Shown here in pieces: positions 18,701 to 22,451 of a stretch of DNA of 22,451 bases (its first letter is position 1; every line of letters starts with the position of its first letter). The position numbers and the translations under genes are program-made. The notes beneath the pieces are model-generated. The model made no database searches. It was not told the origin of the DNA and was given only the letters and a program-made list of their open reading frames with translations. The DNA comes from a virus. Where the stretch lies: positions 1 to 22,451 of IMG/VR virus record IMGVR_UViG_3300025671_012092. One strand, written 5' to 3'.

Positions 18701-19546
18701 ATGCCAAACATTGTTGCGTTACACAACCCTCGGGGATTCACCCGTATGGACAATCAGATGATGGATGGCTTGATGGCCATCGATTTGTCGGCGCGTGAAC
18801 TGAAGATCGTTCTGTACGTGGCCAAAGCCACCTTGAACTTCAGCACCGGCGCCCATCGTATCCCTGCGGTCGATATCGCCAAAGCCACCCATATCCACCC
18901 TGACACGGTCTCGAAGGCTATCTCCGGATTGCTACGCCGCCGAGTGCTGTACCGCGAAGGTGGTGCGCGCGGCGACATTGGCGTTTGCGACCCGAAAGAG
19001 TGGATCTATGTCGTAGGGCCGAAACAGACCATATCGTCTGATTCGGCTCAAGTGGTCCGAATCGGATCAGGTGCGAAACAGACCGAAACCAACGACTCCC
19101 TTCTTTATACAAAGAAAGAACCCCTATTAACTCTTTCTTCGAAAGAGATTAATCCGCCCCAAGAGGCAGTCGAACCGCCGAAGCCTGATCGCAAGGCACC
19201 GTTCGGCATGGCCCAGTTGCTGGCCGACAACCCGTACAACGTTCCTGAGCAACTGCTCGCTGACTGGCTGACCCAGCGCAAGGCCAAGCGCGCCGCTGTC
19301 ACCGCCACCGTCTGGTCGACCGTGAACACTGAACTGGCCAAGTGCGCCGAGGCCGGGATCACCGCCGACGACGCAATCACCGAAGCGCTGAATTCCGGCT
19401 GGCAGGGTTTCAAGGCGTCCTGGGTGATCAAGCGCCTGGCTGAATCCGATCCTGCCCCGGCCCCTCAGTCTCGCCACACCGGCTTTGCTGATCGCAACTA
19501 CACCGACGGACTGATTCAGCGTGAGGACGGCTCCTATGCGATCTGA
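18701..19546 (+). CDS. O: Phage replication protein O-like initiator
   Basis: A 281-residue replication initiator. Residues about 10-105 form the winged-helix DNA-binding domain typical of lambda O and its relatives (GFTRMDNQMMDGLMAIDLSARELKIVLYV and IPAVDIAKATHIHPDTVSKAISGLLRRRVL, given as recognisable stretches within GFTRM, LSARELKIVLYV and HPDTVSKAI). Residues about 110-160 are a low-complexity linker, and 165-281 form the part expected to contact the helicase loader. It should bind iterons in the origin, which in lambda lie inside this gene; a candidate is seen at 19021-19147. GAGAGA precedes the ATG. The next gene, a DnaC-type loader, overlaps its end. Confidence 0.88.
   Translation: MPNIVALHNPRGFTRMDNQMMDGLMAIDLSARELKIVLYVAKATLNFSTGAHRIPAVDIAKATHIHPDTVSKAISGLLRRRVLYREGGARGDIGVCDPKEWIYVVGPKQTISSDSAQVVRIGSGAKQTETNDSLLYTKKEPLLTLSSKEINPPQEAVEPPKPDRKAPFGMAQLLADNPYNVPEQLLADWLTQRKAKRAAVTATVWSTVNTELAKCAEAGITADDAITEALNSGWQGFKASWVIKRLAESDPAPAPQSRHTGFADRNYTDGLIQREDGSYAI
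19021..19147. other. Candidate replication origin inside the O-like gene
   Basis: GAAACAGACC occurs twice (19021-19030, 19075-19084). CTGATTCGG and CCGAATC-GGATCAG form an imperfect inverted pair between them. An AT-rich stretch follows, with the dyads TTCTTT-ATAC-AAAGAA (19101-19116) and CTCTTTC-TTC-GAAAGAG (19131-19147). This matches the lambda layout of iterons followed by an AT-rich unwinding region in the linker of O. Confidence 0.5.
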
Positions 19547-20342
19547 GCCAGCCCAGCCAACCCCGGAACTGCCGCCGGGTACTCGCGTCCAGCCCGCCGA
19601 ATGCGAGACCCACGGCCACTACGATCAGAAGGTTTTCCCGGTACTGGGTAAGGAGCTGAAAAGCGGTTGCCCTGAGTGCGGCCGGATCATTCGCGAGAAG
19701 GCCGAAGCTGCGGAGCTGGCCAACAAGGCTATGGAGCTGCGTATGGCCATGGAGCGCAAGCTCGGCGCAGCGCTGATCCCAAAGCGCTTTGCCAGCAAAA
19801 CGTTGGATGGCTACGTCGCCACCACCACCGAACAGTGGAAGGCGCTGAACACCTGCCGCCGGTACGCCGCCGAGTTCGCGCAGATCGCCGAAACCGGACG
19901 TTGCCTGCTGTTGCTGGGCAAGCCAGGCACCGGCAAGACACACCTGTCCGTGGCGATCGCCAACGAGATCATGGCCAAGTCATCCGCGACGGCCGTCTAC
20001 CGCACAATCGGCGCCGTGCTGCAGGCCATCCGCGCCACCTACGATCACTCCAGCGATCAGAGTGAAAGCCAGATCCTGTCGAGCCTGATCAGCCCCTCGC
20101 TGCTCATCCTTGACGAGATCGGCGTCAGCAAGGAGAAGCCAAGCGACTTCGAGCTGACCACGCTGTTCGCAATCATCAACGGACGGTACGAGCAAATGCG
20201 CCCGACGGTCATCATCTCCAACCTTGATGCGAAGGCGCTGCCGGACGCACTCGGTGAGCGCTGCATTGATCGGTTGCGGGAGGGTGGGGTGATCGTCATG
20301 CCGTTCGAGTGGGAATCGCAGCGCGGCAAGGAGGGGTTCTGA
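19536..20342 (+). CDS. DnaC-like helicase loader (AAA+ ATPase)
   Basis: A 268-residue AAA+ protein that would load the host DnaB helicase at the phage origin, the job of lambda P. Cys23, His26, Cys45 and Cys48 form an N-terminal zinc site. Walker A is GKPGTGKT (128-135), Walker B is LLILDE (189-194), sensor 1 is TVIISN (224-229), and the arginine-finger region is ERCIDRLREGG (241-251). I chose ATG 19536 with GAGGA nine bases upstream, giving an 11-base overlap with the O-like gene; GTG 19521 is an alternative. AAGGAGGGG at its end serves the next gene. Confidence 0.93.
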   Translation: MRSEPAQPTPELPPGTRVQPAECETHGHYDQKVFPVLGKELKSGCPECGRIIREKAEAAELANKAMELRMAMERKLGAALIPKRFASKTLDGYVATTTEQWKALNTCRRYAAEFAQIAETGRCLLLLGKPGTGKTHLSVAIANEIMAKSSATAVYRTIGAVLQAIRATYDHSSDQSESQILSSLISPSLLILDEIGVSKEKPSDFELTTLFAIINGRYEQMRPTVIISNLDAKALPDALGERCIDRLREGGVIVMPFEWESQRGKEGF

Positions 20343-20343
20343 C

Positions 20344-20859
20344 ATGACCAAGCCGGCAAAGCCCCGCCCAATGCCCGTGTACCTGGTTCTGCGCCGCCTG
20401 GTCGATCCAGCGACCGGAAAGGAGGTGGCCGCGTTCGTGCCGTCATCCGACGCCGACCGGTCGATCCTTCGCGAGCGGGATTTCCGGATCAACACGAAGA
20501 TCCGCGCCGACCTCAAGCAGCCGCGCAACCCGCGGTTCAATGGCTTGGTCCACGGCCTTGGCCGGGTGCTGAGCCAGAACATCGACCGGTTCTCCGGCAA
20601 GCAGTCCCACGACGCAATCAAGGCCCTGCAACTTGAGTCGGGCGTGTACTGCGACGAGGAGCTGTTCGACATTCCCGGCCTGGGCCAACTCACCCGTAAA
20701 ACACCCCGCAGCCTTTCCTACGACTCAATGGGGGAGGAGATATTCCAAGATTTCTGGCGCCAGTGCTGCGCGTACCTGGTGCTGCATGATTGGCCAACCC
20801 TCACCGAAGAGCGCCTGACGGAAATGGCTGAGTTCGAAGCATTCAAGGAGGTCGCATGA
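20344..20859 (+). CDS. DUF1367-like phage protein
   Basis: A 171-residue protein with features of DUF1367: an early basic region, RNPRFNGLVHGLGRVLSQ (about 61-78), KALQLESG and the C-terminal TPRSLSYDSMGEEIFQDFWRQ (about 119-139, read as P-x-S-L-S-Y-x-S-M followed by F-Q-x-F). Function is unknown; family members sit in the nin-like region among replication and late-regulation genes, as here. The start lies one base after the loader stop, with AAGGAGGGG upstream. Confidence 0.6.
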   Translation: MTKPAKPRPMPVYLVLRRLVDPATGKEVAAFVPSSDADRSILRERDFRINTKIRADLKQPRNPRFNGLVHGLGRVLSQNIDRFSGKQSHDAIKALQLESGVYCDEELFDIPGLGQLTRKTPRSLSYDSMGEEIFQDFWRQCCAYLVLHDWPTLTEERLTEMAEFEAFKEVA

Positions 20860-21068
20860 GCCCATTCAAGGAAAGCCCAGAGTTCACGCGCCAACGGGAA
20901 ATCGATGAGGCTCGCTGCGGTGCTTATGAGGCTTACGTTTCACCATGGATGAACCGAGCTGCGCGCCGAACTGCAAGAGGCCGCATGCTGGTAGCGCAGG
21001 GAGAGGCGGCGGCGATGAAGGCCGAGATTGAAGTGCTGCGTCGTCAGGTTGAGGAGATGAGCGCATGA
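20856..21068 (+). CDS. Small phage protein with C-terminal coiled coil
   Basis: A 70-residue protein with a basic central part (MNRAARRTARGRMLVAQG) and a leucine/valine-spaced helix at the end (AEIEVLRRQVEEM). No family recognised. It overlaps both neighbours by four bases (ATGA), so it is translated in a coupled series with the DUF1367-like gene and ninG. Confidence 0.65.
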   Translation: MSPFKESPEFTRQREIDEARCGAYEAYVSPWMNRAARRTARGRMLVAQGEAAAMKAEIEVLRRQVEEMSA

Positions 21069-21646
21069 GTCTTTCCGTGAAACTACCCAAACCCAAGACC
21101 TGCAAGAACCCAGCATGCAGGGCCTCATTCGTCCCGCAGCGCCTCGGGCAGAACGTCTGCAACTACACCTGCGGCCTGGCCATCAAGGACGTCCACCAGG
21201 AGAAGGCGCGCAAGTCGCTGGCCCAGGTTGAGCGCCGCGAGATCAAGGTCCGCAAGGAGAAGCTGAAGAGTAGGGCGGATCATGCGCGCGACACGCAGAA
21301 AGCATTCAACGAATGGGTGCGCCTACGAGACGCCGATCTGCCTTGCGTGAGCTGTGGTCGCCACCACGACGGCCAATATCACGCGGGGCATTACAGGACA
21401 GTCGCAGCCAACCCGGAGATCCGATTCGAGCCTTTGAATGTCCACAAACAATGCGCCCCCTGCAATAACCACAAGTCGGGCGACATTGTGAATTACCGCA
21501 TTGAGTTGGTGAAGCGGATCGGCGCCGAGGCCGTGGAGTGGCTTGAAGGTCCTCATGAGGCCAAGAAGTACACCGTCGATGAGTTGAAGGCGATCACCGC
21601 CGAATACCGGGCAAAAACCAGAGAGCTGAAGAGGGCTGCAGCATGA
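21065..21646 (+). CDS. ninG: NinG (Rap-type) recombination nuclease
   Basis: A 193-residue protein matching NinG/Rap, a structure-specific endonuclease that cuts branched recombination intermediates. An N-terminal zinc site uses C13, C18, C32 and C36. A long basic helix follows (about 43-75). The nuclease region carries CVSCGRHHDGQYHAGHYRT (94-112, in parts CVSCG and QYHAGHYRT), FEPLNVHKQCAPCNNHKSGD (121-140, in parts NVHKQC and PCNNH) and LEGPHEAKKYT. All the usual Cys and His residues are present. Coupled by a four-base overlap to genes on both sides. Confidence 0.93.
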   Translation: MSLSVKLPKPKTCKNPACRASFVPQRLGQNVCNYTCGLAIKDVHQEKARKSLAQVERREIKVRKEKLKSRADHARDTQKAFNEWVRLRDADLPCVSCGRHHDGQYHAGHYRTVAANPEIRFEPLNVHKQCAPCNNHKSGDIVNYRIELVKRIGAEAVEWLEGPHEAKKYTVDELKAITAEYRAKTRELKRAAA

Positions 21647-21909
21647 CGCAGATTGCGCAAATCACTGGCGGCGCAAGTAGGCCATCAAAGGGCTGGCTGA
21701 AGCCTATGTTCCCGATCACGGGCAAGGCCCACTACTTCAATCAGGAAAAGGAATTCGCTGCGATCACAGCGCAAGGTAGGGCATATTTCTGGCGCTCGAT
21801 CTGCGGAATCGACACGGTAAGCACGGACAAAATGCCGATGTTCGAGCCTGGCAACTGGGACCGCTGCAAAAAATGTGAACTGAAATTGGCTCGGAGGGCC
21901 GCAGCATGA
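21643..21909 (+). CDS. Small phage protein with C-terminal Cys cluster
   Basis: An 88-residue protein with FWRSICGIDTVSTDKMPMFE in the middle (about 49-68) and WDRCKKCELKLARR at the end. CxxC with an upstream Cys suggests metal binding. It resembles small Pseudomonas phage proteins of unknown role encoded beside NinG. Four-base overlaps join it to ninG and to the following gene. Confidence 0.65.
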   Translation: MTQIAQITGGASRPSKGWLKPMFPITGKAHYFNQEKEFAAITAQGRAYFWRSICGIDTVSTDKMPMFEPGNWDRCKKCELKLARRAAA

Positions 21910-22451
21910 CCTATCGAAATGTTGTTTCAGCAGTAGTTCGGGCGCTGGCCGCCGAGACCATCAACTCCGCCGGCGGCTGCGACTTCGAGCCCAAGGTGCA
22001 GTGCGCCAAGCAGAAGGGGGAGATCGTCGGCAAGGAGGCGGCGTTTCTCCAGGACTGCTGGGTGTTCGGTAGGTTGCACAAGTCGCTCACCCCAGCGCAC
22101 TGGCGGGCGCTGGTGGCGAAGTACTCAACCCATACCGACCGCAAGCATGCAGCGATCGCGGAGCTGACTCGCGTGATGCGTTCGCCTGCGCCGGAGCGGT
22201 TCCTGCATTGCGCTGTGGTTACCTGGGCAATGCCTCGGTTGCCAGGCGTGGACGGGAAGCGCTCCACCAACGTCCTACCGGCCGGCTGGTACGAGATGGA
22301 CAACTGGTCAAACGAACCGCATCCGATTAAGACCCAGGAGCGGTGGAGGCGTGACATTCGCAAGGCGCTGGAGCGGGAAGTGGATCAGGCTTTGGTGTCC
22401 GCTCAAGCCCTGCTGGATGCGGATGGACTCATTGATACACAAGCCGCTTGA
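21906..22451 (+). CDS. Unassigned phage protein in the late-antiterminator position
   Basis: A 181-residue protein. Recognisable stretches are LHKSLTPAHWRALVAKYSTH (about 58-77), ERFLHCAVVTWAMPRLPG and W-Y-E-M-D-N-W, followed by TQERWRRDIRKALEREVDQAL. I do not recognise a named family. It is the last gene of the coupled nin-like series, where Q-type late regulators are found in lambdoid phages; that function is inferred from position only. The stop codon is the last three bases of the window. Its start overlaps the previous gene by four bases. Confidence 0.75.
   Translation: MTYRNVVSAVVRALAAETINSAGGCDFEPKVQCAKQKGEIVGKEAAFLQDCWVFGRLHKSLTPAHWRALVAKYSTHTDRKHAAIAELTRVMRSPAPERFLHCAVVTWAMPRLPGVDGKRSTNVLPAGWYEMDNWSNEPHPIKTQERWRRDIRKALEREVDQALVSAQALLDADGLIDTQAA

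Overview
The window reads as the early/regulatory half of a lambdoid temperate phage or prophage, most likely from a Pseudomonas host. The host call is inferred from the GC-rich coding style, a DUF1654-type protein (a family I know mainly from Pseudomonas), and the mix of recombination, ninG and regulator genes. No head, tail or lysis genes are present. The first base is the end of the integrase stop codon and the last base is the end of another stop codon, so both edges are cuts. No att site is visible.

Leftward (minus-strand) early region, about 12935 down to 1. From promoter-proximal to distal: several small proteins joined by ATGA-type overlaps, a coiled-coil protein, a putative ssDNA-annealing protein plus YqaJ-type exonuclease, small conserved proteins, DUF2303, a PP-loop (PAPS-reductase-like) protein, a large C5-cytosine methyltransferase, a DUF4406 protein, a small membrane protein, DUF4224 and the tyrosine integrase. 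Plus-strand genes that oppose this flow interrupt it: a possible HEPN protein (1659-2189), a small membrane protein (5669-5863), a two-gene PIN module (5986-6722) and a DUF1993 protein (13159-13677). Three of these are visibly AT-richer or host-like and look like cargo.

Control region, about 13700-17960. A strong leftward promoter (PL, 14240-14268) is overlapped by two repressor operators. Downstream of it on the same strand come a boxA-like element with a boxB-like hairpin, then a hairpin terminator with a T-rich tail. Between PL and the repressor gene, where lambda carries rex, lie three separately terminated leftward genes: a LexA-controlled DUF1654 gene, a superinfection-immunity fusion and a P63C-domain gene. 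The CI/LexA-type repressor and a coupled small membrane protein follow. Between cI and a Cro-like gene lie three operators whose centres are exactly 24 bp apart, plus divergent promoters that appear to share one palindromic -35 box.

Rightward (plus-strand) region, 17745-22451: Cro-like protein, a YmfL-like regulator, a terminator, an O-type replication initiator with an iteron-like candidate origin inside its gene, a DnaC-type helicase loader, a DUF1367-like protein, a short coiled-coil protein, NinG, a small Cys-containing protein and an unassigned protein in the position where late antiterminators often sit.

All family calls come from reading motifs by eye; no database search was possible.
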